The notes under the pieces are model-generated. The model worked only from the letters and a program-made list of their open reading frames with translations, ran no database searches and was not told where the DNA came from. A stretch of 64,000 nucleotides of DNA. It comes from Thraustochytrium sp. TN22 (taxonomy: Eukaryota > Sar > Bigyra > Thraustochytrida > Thraustochytriidae). This document shows positions 21,468-31,162 of this stretch, piece by piece. Position 1 is the stretch's first letter. Every line of letters starts with the position of its first letter. Both the position numbers and the translations under genes were made by a program. Location: assembly GCA_013306675.1 (NCBI GenBank), contig JABLUY010000007.1, positions 186,001 through 250,000 of the forward strand. The letters run 5' to 3'.

Positions 21468-21830
21468 AGGTGGTACTTTTGAGATGATACAGAAACACGC
21501 CACCCGCCCTCATGCGTCGGAGGAGCCTGGGACGCAGGAGATGATGGCAATGATGGGCTTTGCAGGGTTTGGGACGACCAAGCAGCAGCGATGAAGGTGG
21601 TACTTTTGAGATGATACAGAAACACGCCACCCGCCCTCATGCGTCGGAGGAGCCTGGGACGCAGGAGATGATGGCAATGATGGGCTTTGCAGGGTTTGGG
21701 GACGACCAAGCAGCAGCGATGAAGGAAGAACGTGGCAGGCATACTCTAGAGGAGCTCAGGTACTTTCGAGATGATACAGAAACACGCCACCCGGCCGGCG
21801 CCCGTGGCCTACCCGCCCTCATGCGTCGTT
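21391..21830. repeat. 127-bp tandem triplication spanning SNU23 3' end
   Basis: Unit 1 starts at 21391, inside the last codons of SNU23. Unit 2 starts at 21518 and unit 3 at 21645. Units 1 and 2 differ at only two of 127 positions. Unit 3 is longer, with an extra G and two insertions of about 34 and 20 bases, and runs into the end of the convergent HAD gene. Each unit holds the SNU23 C-terminal codons with stop, the spacer, and a sequence matching the last codons and stop of the HAD gene. The duplicated block is therefore the whole shared 3'-3' interval. Copies 2 and 3 are non-functional fragments of the SNU23 end. Confidence 0.92.
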
Positions 21831-23942
21831 CGAGGATGCGGCGCGATCAAAAAGCACGACGCGAAGACCCGGGCGTTCGGTGGCGACAAAGCTGCGCAAG
21901 GACGGCGCGAGGACCTCCTGCCAGCTATCGTCAACGAAGATGGCGGTCTGCGCCGGCTCGATGAGGCCTCGCATAATGTCGGCCTTGCAGGAGGCGTGCT
22001 GGCGCAGATGGCGGAGCGAGTGGACCGGAACGTGCGCGAGGCCGTGGTTGTCGAGGAAGGTGCGAATGCTGGCGAGGTGAGCATTGCGCGTGACAACGTG
22101 CACGGACCCGTGGGCGCGGTTCATGGCGACGGCAGAGAGGTGGGGATCGAGCGTGTGGTGCATGGAGTTCTTCACCTGGAGCGGGTCGCCGCCGGTGCGC
22201 GTGGAGGCGAGCGTGCGGTCAAAGTCGAAGAGCACCACATCCGGGTCGACATCGTCAACCAGGGATTCAACGCCGGCGCCGTCGAGACGAACAGCATTAC
22301 ACATCTCGCAGGTCCAGCCGTCGCAGACAAAGCAGCGCTGCGAATGCGGGCACATGGTGGGCATGCTGGCCTTGGTGGAGTGGCTGCCTCGGGGCGTGCA
22401 GCGCAGGCCTAAGCTGCAGGGCAAGAGTGTCCCATCGGTGAGGGCTGCGGGCGGGAGCGCCTTGGCGGCTGCCTTGGCGGTGTCTCGGGCGGCTTGCTCG
22501 CAAAAGTAGCAGAGTCCATTGACGGCGACGAAGGGCTTGCTGTAGCGCGAGCCGCAGCGGTCGCAGGGCTTGCGACCGCGCAGAAAGGGCCCCCAGTGAG
22601 GGTTATCCGGGTCGCGAAGTCGCTCCTCGAGGGGCGCGCGATAGCGCTCGAGAACGGCCTCGATCCTCTCGTAGGCGGCGGAGACGGCGCTGAAGTCGGG
22701 CGGCACTACAATGCTGGCGCTCTCGGTGCAGTCGTGCGCGACAAACCAGAGGCGCGTAGGGTCGTCCCGGATGCGCTGGAGCCAGGTGAGGAGGTCGCGC
22801 AGCACGCCATCCATGGCCTGGACCTGCTCAAAGTGTCGGGCGAGGCGGAAGTAGGCGTGCGGCGAGCCCTCGCAGCGCGCGCGCATGCGCTGCTCGGTGG
22901 CCGTGTAGGTGTCGAGCAGCGATTCGACGCCGGCCTGCACGCGCTCGGCCTCGAGCTCAATGCGCAGCGCCTTGGCGGCGCCGCGCGCCACGCAGGAGCA
23001 GGTCAAGAAGTGGCGCAGCGCCTCATTGTTCTGACCGCCAAGAGCAGCGGCCATGTCGTCGACGAGGCAATCGAGTCGCGCGCGCGCCTCGCGGTCGTCG
23101 TCGCTGAAGGAGGGCTTTTCGTCGCGCGTGCGCATGCGGCGCAAGTAGTCGAGGCGTTGCTCGGCGATGTCATCGGCGCCTAGGCCGGGGGACTCGCGGT
23201 AAAGGTCGACGAGGGACTGCGCGCAGCCAAAGCTCGCCGGGATGTCTTGCAGATCGAAGCTGGAGGGCTTATTCGGGTGGCGCGGCACGCAGCAGATGCG
23301 TTTGATGAAGATGCGCGCATCGAGTACGGCGAGCAGCGTGCCCCGGCAGGCCTGCAGCGCGCACGAGACGTCGCGATAGAGCGCGGCGAAGGACGTCTTC
23401 TCCGGCTCGCGCCAGGTGTCGAGGTCCCCATCGGCGGACAGCTTCATGTACCAGTCCTTGCCATCGACAAAGAACAAGCATGTGTATTGGTTGACGCGTT
23501 TCTCCAGCAGCCTGCCCGGCAGCACAAGGTGCAGGTAGACCTTCTTGAGGTTGATGAGGTTACGGCGCAGGCCAAAGGCGCGGTCGAGGCGCGGCTTGAC
23601 GACCTCTTCGATGCGCGCCAGCGCCTCGGCGCCCAGCACGCGCTCGATGTCGAGCCTGGCCAGGTCCCAGCGGCCCGAGTGGAACGTCTGTAGCGAGGGC
23701 GTGCCGTCCATGATGGCCAGCAGTGCGTCCGCCTCCTCGCCCAGGCGGGACCTGATGTCCTCCGCGGTGACCGTCGCAGCGGCCTGCAGCGACATGCCGG
23801 TGGCGCTCGCGGTGGCGCTCGCGGTGGCGCTCGTGGTGGTGGTGCTCGCGGTGGAGGCGCCGGCGGCAGCAGCGGGCGGCGGCGAGGAGGGCGCAGCGGC
23901 GGCGGCGGCAGTAGCCACCGCTGCCACCGGGGCGCTGTCCAT
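21819..23942 (-). CDS. Zinc-cysteine protein with C-terminal HAD phosphatase-like domain
   Basis: The product has 707 residues. The N-terminal 50 are Ala/Ser/Thr low complexity; 60-450 is an unrecognised, mostly helical region. Two cysteine clusters follow: CDRC...C..C at 460-481, and a second dense C/H cluster at 509-548 (C....C, C....C.VC...C..C). A HAD-superfamily fold ends the protein: motif I DFDRT (D573, D575, T577), motif II hhhTRN (T618), motif III K653, motif IV FVDD (671-672). All four catalytic motifs are intact, so a phosphatase or phosphotransfer activity is likely; the substrate is unknown. I know of no family with this combination. Its stop codon lies in the last copy of a tandem repeat shared with the converging SNU23 gene. 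Confidence 0.8.
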   Translation of the reverse strand: MDSAPVAAVATAAAAAAPSSPPPAAAAGASTASTTTTSATASATASATGMSLQAAATVTAEDIRSRLGEEADALLAIMDGTPSLQTFHSGRWDLARLDIERVLGAEALARIEEVVKPRLDRAFGLRRNLINLKKVYLHLVLPGRLLEKRVNQYTCLFFVDGKDWYMKLSADGDLDTWREPEKTSFAALYRDVSCALQACRGTLLAVLDARIFIKRICCVPRHPNKPSSFDLQDIPASFGCAQSLVDLYRESPGLGADDIAEQRLDYLRRMRTRDEKPSFSDDDREARARLDCLVDDMAAALGGQNNEALRHFLTCSCVARGAAKALRIELEAERVQAGVESLLDTYTATEQRMRARCEGSPHAYFRLARHFEQVQAMDGVLRDLLTWLQRIRDDPTRLWFVAHDCTESASIVVPPDFSAVSAAYERIEAVLERYRAPLEERLRDPDNPHWGPFLRGRKPCDRCGSRYSKPFVAVNGLCYFCEQAARDTAKAAAKALPPAALTDGTLLPCSLGLRCTPRGSHSTKASMPTMCPHSQRCFVCDGWTCEMCNAVRLDGAGVESLVDDVDPDVVLFDFDRTLASTRTGGDPLQVKNSMHHTLDPHLSAVAMNRAHGSVHVVTRNAHLASIRTFLDNHGLAHVPVHSLRHLRQHASCKADIMRGLIEPAQTAIFVDDSWQEVLAPSLRSFVATERPGLRVVLFDRAASSNDA

Positions 23943-24364
23943 GGCCGGCGCGGTTCAAGTTGTTTTTGCGCACCGAGGACAAGACGCCTCAAGTCTGACA
24001 GTGGCTGGCTGGCTGGCTGGCTGGTGGCTCTGATGATGGCTCTGACTGACAGTGAGAGACAAGGCTGACAAGCAAAGCTGCTGACGCGCGCACCGAGACG
24101 AGTGACCACAGAGAGAGCAGCGCGATGACGATGGTTTTGGCAAAGTAGTAGCAGCCAGGTTGCAGGTACCACCCGGATCACCACCCGTAACTTACCAACC
24201 AGCAAGAGAGAGAGTCCGAGAGGAAGAAGGAGTGAGTGCGTGAGTGAGAATCATGAGTTGATCGAGATTTTGATTTGTTTGAAGTTTGAATCATGCACGT
24301 CTCGTAACGTTATAGCACAGACAGACACGTCTCGTGGAAAGGAAGAGCGTCAGCCAGCAGGTAT
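23943..24364. other. Spacer upstream of the HAD-domain gene
   Basis: A 422-bp spacer holding the presumed promoter of the HAD-domain gene and the 3' UTR of the first BCCT gene (both on the minus strand). A (TGGC)n run lies at about 24001-24024. It is noticeably less GC-rich than the flanking genes. No ORF with support. Confidence 0.5.
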
Positions 24365-26821
24365 TTAGTTGACGGAGCTGGGCGGGCTGTCAGCGTCGCA
24401 CTTGGTCTCGATCACGCACTGCGTGAGGACGTTGTAGTAGCCAAGGATGGACGCGCCCATGTCCTCTCCGATGTTGCCGAGGATGTTGTAGCGGGAGCGC
24501 ACCGAGTGGCGGAGGCCGGCGATGCAGAGGTTGAACATGATGAAGCAGAGCCAGCCAAAGGCCTGGATGCCCGGGACGGAGACGGTGCAGATGAAGAGGA
24601 TGATGAAGCCGAGGTGAAGGATCTCGGTGACGACGCCGACACTGATAGCGTAGACCTGCGCGTTGCCCTTGCGGTAAAGGTTGCTGAGGATGATGTACAC
24701 GGACCAGCCGGGCAGGCAGAGCGCGCGGAGGGTCTCCATGTGGGTCTCCGCGTCGGGCACCTTGATGTGCGCGCGACCGGGGTGGGTGAAGAGACCACCA
24801 CAGGAGAGCGCGACGTCAAAGTAGTTGAGCACGCCACCGTAAAAGGGCATCTTGAAGTGGTTGAAGGAGTTGTAGTACTCCGGGTAACGATCTGAAACGC
24901 ACTGGCGCAGCATGCAAATGTTGAGCGTGCAGATGAGGACGGCAAAGGGCAGGCCAGCGACGATGGATGCCGCCTGGAGCGCGGAAAGAGCCTCGGACTG
25001 GCCGGAGATGAGGAGCGCAGTGGCGACGGCACCCTCGGTAAAAGCCCAGAAGACGCGCTGAAGCCAGTGGTGGTCATCGCGGCCGTTGCTGGCAAGGTGG
25101 TCGACGATGAGCGAGCCGGAGTCCGAGGAGGTGACGAAGTAGATGGCGATGGCGATGATGGCGAGCCAGCTGAGGAAGGGGCCAAAGTCGTAGTACTGGG
25201 CCAGCGTGTTCCACCAGGAGTCATTGCCGATGACGGTGCAGACGGGGCTGAGGCCCGGGTAGTCGTTCTCATAGGTCCAGGTGTAGGGCGCGCCGCTGGA
25301 GTCGAGGATCTCGCTGCCGTTCTCGTCGAGCACATTGACAGTGATGATGCCCTCGGGCGGAACGTAGCAGCCCTGGTCGGCGTCCACGGACGGGTCGAGG
25401 TAGAGGTTCTCGTCGCCCTGGAAGCGGCCGAGGAGAATGAGCTCCTGGGCGCGGGAGTACATGCGAATACCGGCGCCGCCAAAGACGGAGAACCAGAGGA
25501 AGGCATAGGCGAGCGGGCCAGCGAGCGTGAAGTTGACGACCTCGCGGATGGTGCGGCCGCGAGAGATGCGGGCAATGAAGAGGCCGACGAAGGAGGCCCA
25601 GGCGGTGAACCAGGCCCAGTAAAAGATGGTCCAGGAGTTCATCCACCAGTCGGCGGCGCCGGCGCCCTGGTAGTGGTCGCCGTCCGAGGAGCGGCCGTTG
25701 CCGCGGGTGAGCTGTGCGAAAGCGTCCGTCTCGAAGTTGATCTGCAGGATGGAGTACTGGAAGTAGTAGCCGACCTCCGCGATGATAATGTTGAGCAGGT
25801 ACTGGGTGTCGTCGAGCAGGAGCACCATGGCCCAGAGCAGAAAGCCGAGGACGATGGCAAACTGCGAGAGGATCTTAATGCCGACGTCGAGGCCGGTTAC
25901 GACCGAGACCGTGGCGATGGCCGTGACGATCCAGATGGCGATGATGCGCGCATTGTTCTCGGCGTCACTCCCGGACTCGTAGTTGAGGTCGGCAAGGCGC
26001 GTGACGCCGTCGACGATCTGGATGGCGCCGAGGCCGAGACTGGTGCAGACGCCGGCGACGACGACGACGATGCTGAAGCCGTCGATCACATCGCCCCACC
26101 AGCCCCAGGTGTGGCTGCCGAGAGCATGAACGAAGCAGGAGCGCATGGTCAGCGGCAGGTTCTCGCGGTAGGCGGCGACGCCGGCGACGACGCCGACCAG
26201 CACGTAGCCGGCCCAGGCGCCGAAGCCCCAGTGGTAGAGAGTGAGGTTGATGGCGTACATCTTCTGCTCATCCTCGGAGTGGAAGCCCGTGTCGTAACGG
26301 TTGTCAGAGAGATGGTAGAGCGGCTCCGAGACACCGTAGAAGAAGAGGCCGACGGCGACACCGGCCGAGAAGATCATGGCAAAGTACGAGGTGGCGTCGA
26401 ACTCGGGCCGCTCGTTGGGCTTGCCGAGCTTCTGATCGCCGTAGACAATGTACACGTAGAGTACGGTGAGCATCCACACTGGCGTGGTGCCGATGTAGAA
26501 CCAGGTGAACCAGACGGTGGTCCACGACTGCGCGAGCACGAGGTCCTCGTACGAGCCCTCGGGCGCGGCCATGCACCACGCCGCCAGCCCCCAGAGGGCG
26601 CCCATGCCGAGGATGCTGGTGACCGGGTTGCACTGCACGGCCCCGCCAAAGGGCACGGGGATGCTCATGTTGCGCATGGGGAATTCGGTCGGGTCCCGCG
26701 ACGGGTTGGGATCGATCACATCGTCCTGCGAGCTGTTGGCCGAGATGCTGCGCGCCGAGGGCTCCTCCGGGTCCACGCCGCTCACCTCGCGGCGCTCCGA
26801 CTCCTTGTCCTCCTTGAGCAT
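24365..26821 (-). CDS. BCCT-family betaine/choline/carnitine-type transporter, copy 1
   Basis: An 818-residue integral membrane protein with about 12 hydrophobic segments and a hydrophilic, acidic N-terminal tail of about 60 residues. The BCCT signature SWTIFYWAWF...FVGLFIARISRGRTIREVV is at 396-428. The glycine-rich TM3 stretch reads FSAGVAVGLFFYGVSEPLYH (151-170) and the TM4 aromatic box is W198, W203, Y206. BCCT carriers move quaternary-ammonium osmolytes such as glycine betaine, usually with sodium. Two differences from well-studied bacterial members stand out: Phe (F405) where BetP has a substrate-site Trp in TM8, and an extra segment of about 90 residues (455-545) before the TM with YFVTSSDSGS. 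A paralogue lies 4.3 kb upstream on the same strand. The substrate cannot be fixed from sequence. Confidence 0.93.
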   Translation of the reverse strand: MLKEDKESERREVSGVDPEEPSARSISANSSQDDVIDPNPSRDPTEFPMRNMSIPVPFGGAVQCNPVTSILGMGALWGLAAWCMAAPEGSYEDLVLAQSWTTVWFTWFYIGTTPVWMLTVLYVYIVYGDQKLGKPNERPEFDATSYFAMIFSAGVAVGLFFYGVSEPLYHLSDNRYDTGFHSEDEQKMYAINLTLYHWGFGAWAGYVLVGVVAGVAAYRENLPLTMRSCFVHALGSHTWGWWGDVIDGFSIVVVVAGVCTSLGLGAIQIVDGVTRLADLNYESGSDAENNARIIAIWIVTAIATVSVVTGLDVGIKILSQFAIVLGFLLWAMVLLLDDTQYLLNIIIAEVGYYFQYSILQINFETDAFAQLTRGNGRSSDGDHYQGAGAADWWMNSWTIFYWAWFTAWASFVGLFIARISRGRTIREVVNFTLAGPLAYAFLWFSVFGGAGIRMYSRAQELILLGRFQGDENLYLDPSVDADQGCYVPPEGIITVNVLDENGSEILDSSGAPYTWTYENDYPGLSPVCTVIGNDSWWNTLAQYYDFGPFLSWLAIIAIAIYFVTSSDSGSLIVDHLASNGRDDHHWLQRVFWAFTEGAVATALLISGQSEALSALQAASIVAGLPFAVLICTLNICMLRQCVSDRYPEYYNSFNHFKMPFYGGVLNYFDVALSCGGLFTHPGRAHIKVPDAETHMETLRALCLPGWSVYIILSNLYRKGNAQVYAISVGVVTEILHLGFIILFICTVSVPGIQAFGWLCFIMFNLCIAGLRHSVRSRYNILGNIGEDMGASILGYYNVLTQCVIETKCDADSPPSSVN

Positions 26822-28457
26822 CGTGCCGCTACTGCTGCCGCTGCCGCCGTGCCAATGAGCCCGTCCTCTGGCGTTTTGCTTTCTTCAGGTCGCGCCTCGC
26901 GCGTTGGGGGTCTGCCGCTGCAGCCCGCTCGATCTGCCCGGCACTGGCGCAGTACTGCACGCGGCTGGCCGCGACGCGTGACGCTCAGGCCCGGTCCTGG
27001 CCACTGCGCGCCACAGCTCGGGACTGGACAGCGGCACTAGGCTCTTGCTCTCGCGGTCGACTCGACTCGACTCGACCCGATTCAGGTTTGCCTGCGCTGC
27101 CGCGCTAACCTGCCGCGCCGCGCCTCGTCTGCGGCGCGAGTAGCGCGGCGCCACGGCGCGGCGCGGCTCAGCGCGCGGCGCGTCTCTTCGCGCGCGGCGC
27201 AGAACCGCGGCGAGCCGCCGAGACAGACGCGCAGTGGCCGCGCTGCTGCTGCTTGCGGTAACTAGCGCGCCGTAGCGTAGCGGCCAGGCGTTCCTGCAGA
27301 GGCGCCCCCTGCGCGCTCTGGCGCGCCGCGGCCTCCGACGCCGCCGTTCGGTCCTCTCCGCGGCGCGCGCGCCGCCGCGCCCCGGGGGTGGCTGCCCCCC
27401 GCGCCCACTGCGACTGCGGCGCTCGGCGAGGAAGGAAAGAAAGATGACCTGCTACAACTGGGCGGCTTGGAGCGGAGAAGGGGAGAGGGGAGAGGACCGG
27501 GGGCCGGGGCCCGGCGGCGGCCTCGGCGAGGGCGCCACGGCGCGGGCAGGAGGGCCCGGCGGCGGCGGCGGCTTCAGCCCGCCTCGCCTCGCCCGCTTCC
27601 CTTCCCTTTCCGCCGCGCGCCGCCGCGGTCAGCGCCGCCGCCCGAAACCTCTCGCTCTCTCCGCTGTCGAAAGGCGGGAAAAAGAAAGCCGCGAGGCGCC
27701 GCGAGCGGGGAGACCTCGGCGCGGATGAGAGGGAGAGAGAGAGAGAGCTAGCTCAGCGGCGCCCGCACGGCGGCGCGCGGAAGGCGAGGCGCGGGCGCGG
27801 GCGCCTGGCCCGCGCCGGGAGCGGCCGGCGGCGCGCCGGCGCGCTGGCCCCGGTTCCGCGCCCGGCCAGCCGAGCCGAGCCGAGCCGAGCCGAGCCCCGG
27901 CGGGCAGGTCGACGGTGCTCATGCCTGCCTCGTGCAGCATGCATGGCATGGCACGCAGGCATCCCGTGCGCCGAGCGCGGCGCGTGCCACGGCGCCGCGC
28001 GGCTCGGCGCGGCCGGCCAGCGCGCAGGCCGCACGAGGCGGGCAGCTGCAGGCGGGCAGGCGGCAAGCGGGCAGGGCCAACGCGCGGCGGACGCGAGGCG
28101 AGGCGCGGCGAGGCAGGCGAGGAGAGCTAGTCGACGCAGGAGAAGCTGGCTAGCAGCTAGCCAGATAAGTTGGCCTTAGTTGGAGACGTCTGAGTTAGTA
28201 AGCCGGCCACGGCTGCGTTGCGCATGCTGATAACAGCTGATTGACTGACGCCGGAGCAACGCAACTTCCGGGCGCTTCCTGTGACATGGCAGGCGCTGCG
28301 GTGGTGAGAGGACGGCGACCTCCGCCAGGCTCGACTCACACTCAGCAGGGCGCGAAGCCTTGAAGCCAAGCCGCCTGCCACTGGCCGGCCGTCGCTGGAC
28401 GGGTCGATCGATCCGCCGATCGACCAACGCGGCGGTCCCAAGCGCCGCCGCCGCGAC

Positions 28458-28491
28458 TTGTCTGTCTTGTCTTGTCTTGTCTTGTCTTGTC
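28458..28491. repeat. TTGTC pentanucleotide array
   Basis: About six tandem copies of TTGTC with a related TCTG start. It is one of several five-base arrays in the intergenic DNA of this window. Confidence 0.9.
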
Positions 28492-29270
28492 CAGTTCGCG
28501 CCGGACGAGCGATTCCAGCCAGCCAGCCGACCAGCCAGCCAGCCACCAGCAGCAGTGCAGGAGCGACGGGTCGAGGATCGAGCGCAGGTTCTCCGCTACA
28601 AGCTACAAGCGATGTGGAACGCGGCGCGGAAGCTGCGCAAGCTGTTGATCGTGCTGCAGGCTGCCGTGGCGACCGACGTAGCCGACGGCGGATGCGGGCT
28701 CGCCACTGAGACTGATGACACGCGTCACGGTTGGTTTCCTTTTGTCAACGTTTGTCTCGATTGTTTTCCCTCAGGCTTTGTCCGCGGCCCGGGCGGCCGC
28801 GAGTCGAGTGAGTTGGCTTTGCGCCCGCCGAGGACGCAGCCACCGATCGATCCGCTGCCGACCGCCGGGCAAGCGGCGGGCCCCGCCGAGCTCTTCAAGG
28901 CGCTGACCGGCTGCTCGCCGGCTGCTCGCCGCCGCCGTTTGCTCGCTTGCGTCTAGTCGTTCGGCCTCGCCGCAATCGAGACTCGGACCAAGGTGACCAT
29001 GGCATGATCTCAGCCAGGTGGTAACCGGGGCGAACTCGTTCGCTCCTGGCGGCGCCCGGCGCGAGGCCAGGTGGCCACTGCCAGGCCGGCCAGCAACGGT
29101 CGGCGCAACTGTATCATTCATTCCAGCCAGGCCGCAGCCTCGGCCTGTCAGCGAGGTGAGCACTTCCGAGGCGACTCGACCCAACTCGACTCGACTCGGC
29201 TCGGCGCACGGCTCGACTTGACTCGACTTAACCCGACTCGACCCGCCTCGACTCGAAGCGATGCCACGCG

Positions 29271-29334
29271 AGACGCGACGCGACGCGACGCGACGCGACG
29301 CGACGCGACGAGACGAGACGCGACGCGACGCGAC
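29271..29334. repeat. GACGC pentanucleotide array
   Basis: About twelve copies of GACGC, with two GACGA variants near the middle, next to a zone of ACTCG pentamers at 29166-29260. Confidence 0.9.
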
Positions 29335-30867
29335 TCCGCTCTTCGACTCTTCCGCTCGGACCTTGACCCGTCTCGCCTCCGGCCTTGCCTCGCCTCCGAG
29401 TCGCCTCGTCTCGACTCGCCTCGACTCCGCCGTGCCGCGACGACGGCGTCCGCGGGCCCGCGCCGAACGGCCGGTTCGTTCGGTCGCAGGCAGCGGCGGG
29501 CCCCCGCGAGCGAGCTGACTGTGAGCGCGGCGAGCGGTCTCGCGGCCAGCTACGAGCTTCCTCGGCCTGGCAGGCCCTGGCCAGCTCGCCTCCGAGCGGC
29601 CGAGACTGGGCAGCCAGGAGCCTCCTTGGACAGAGCGAGAGCCGCACGACGACCGACGCCACGCTCGCCTCAGCTCGCAGAGTCTCAGCCTTCGGGCCGC
29701 GGGCGGGGCGGCGCCCTGCCGCAAGCTCGTCACCGCCGCGTCCGGCCCACGTCCTGGGCATCGTGCCGGGAAGATCTGTGAGGAGAAAAGCACAAGGCCT
29801 GCCAGCGCCAGCCCGACGTGCTACGAAAACTAACCTGATCTTGAACGAAGGAAGGCACTGCTGCCGCTGCAGCTGCGACAACTGTTGTGCGAGCTCCGAG
29901 CGGCGTGGATGGGAATGGAAAGGCGACGCGCGCCCTGCCGCGCCCTGGCGCCACGTGGCTGCTCGGACCGACGCCACGCGCGTTGAGTTCGCTGCTCGCG
30001 AGCCTGAAGTTGCGCGGCGCGGCGCGGCGCGGCAGCGCAGCGCGTGGCGCCAGTTCGACACCTGCGACACCTTGCAGTCGCGCACGCTGCACGCGATCAA
30101 GATGAACGAGGCTCGATGAGCGAGTCTATCCGATCGGCGTGGCAAGCGGCGATCGAACGACAAGTGCCAGCGCCGCCCGACAGTGAGCTGAGCTGACCTG
30201 AGCTGCCAGCAATTTGCGTGCGCGCACCCCTCCGTGTGGGGTCACTCGGCCGCGGTGTCGAATGCCGAGGGTGCGCGTGTGGACCCTTCGGCTCCTCGGT
30301 CCAGTGGCATCGGTGATGTCGGGGCCCTGACCGAAGAGGCCCTCTGGTCACGCCAACCGAGATTGACAGTGGTGAGGAGGGTAAAGTCCACGGATCATGA
30401 TGGTGGATGGCCCAGGAAGGGACCGTTGTTCTGCCGGGTGAAAAAGTCAGGTGAGAGCTTCCTTTCGAAGATCAAGCGAATGTAAGATGAGACCGGTGGC
30501 TGGCCGGACCTTGAGACGGATGCGAAGCTCAGCAAACCTTGAGAGCTTCAGCCTTTGCAAGAAATAGACGAGGTTTGTACCGGAGGTTGCAACAGAAGTG
30601 CAATCTTGAAGCTCACAGGGCGCTCGCTGGCAGCTTGTACGCGGCGCTCCGATCGAGCAAGTCGCCACGGCTCCTGGAAGAGGTGGAGAACAGAGAGCAA
30701 AGCTTCCTGCGTGGACAGAGCCGGCGTCTAGCTACGTGGCTTTCCTTTATGTAAGCCACGTCAAGCCGATCCAGTACTTGCCAGTGAAGCCCGCTCCTGT
30801 ACTGACAACTTGGTGGTCATTTTGCTCTTCACGCGAGGTGGAGCATGACTGGTCATCCAGACCGCGT

Positions 30868-30990
30868 GCATCGGCATCCGGTCTTCGAGGCTGCGACCGC
30901 GAGCATCGGCATCCAGCCTTTCGAGGCCGCGACCGCGAGCATCGGCATCCGGCCTTCGAGGCAGCGAGCATCGGCATCCGGCCTTCGAGG
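30868..30990. repeat. Minisatellite with GCATCGGCATCC core
   Basis: Four copies of a unit beginning GCATCGGCATCC and ending TTCGAGG, starting at 30868, 30903, 30939 and 30968 (spacing 35, 36 and 29 bases). The copies are nearly identical, with small length changes in the GACCGCGA linker. No coding role is evident. Confidence 0.85.
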
Positions 30991-31162
30991 ACCATGCCCC
31001 GCTCGTTGCCGCAACCTCCCCGTTGTGCTCGCTCGAGCATTCATTGCATGCCATGGTCTCGGGCTTGTCGAAGACAGAGAACTTTCACAAAGGACGAAAA
31101 CTTTTTTTGTTTGAGGGTGTGAATACCTTGACACAGGGAGGAAAGCGCGGGTACGCAGACGC

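Larger units (their letters stand above)
26822..31162. other. Non-coding interval between the two BCCT genes
   Basis: About 4.3 kb without a supportable gene. Features seen: CTCGA pentamers at about 27057-27082 and 29166-29260; a CCGAG run at 27868-27896; a TTGTC run at 28458-28491; a GACGC array at 29271-29334; and a minisatellite at 30868-30990. Long frames here (for example 28771-29793 minus) are products of the repeats, rich in Arg, Ala and Ser. The promoter of copy 1 should lie near 26822-27200. Confidence 0.5.

Noticed and set aside
30868-30990. CRISPR array
   Set aside because: The spacing is irregular and the linkers are not unique spacers; this is a eukaryotic minisatellite.
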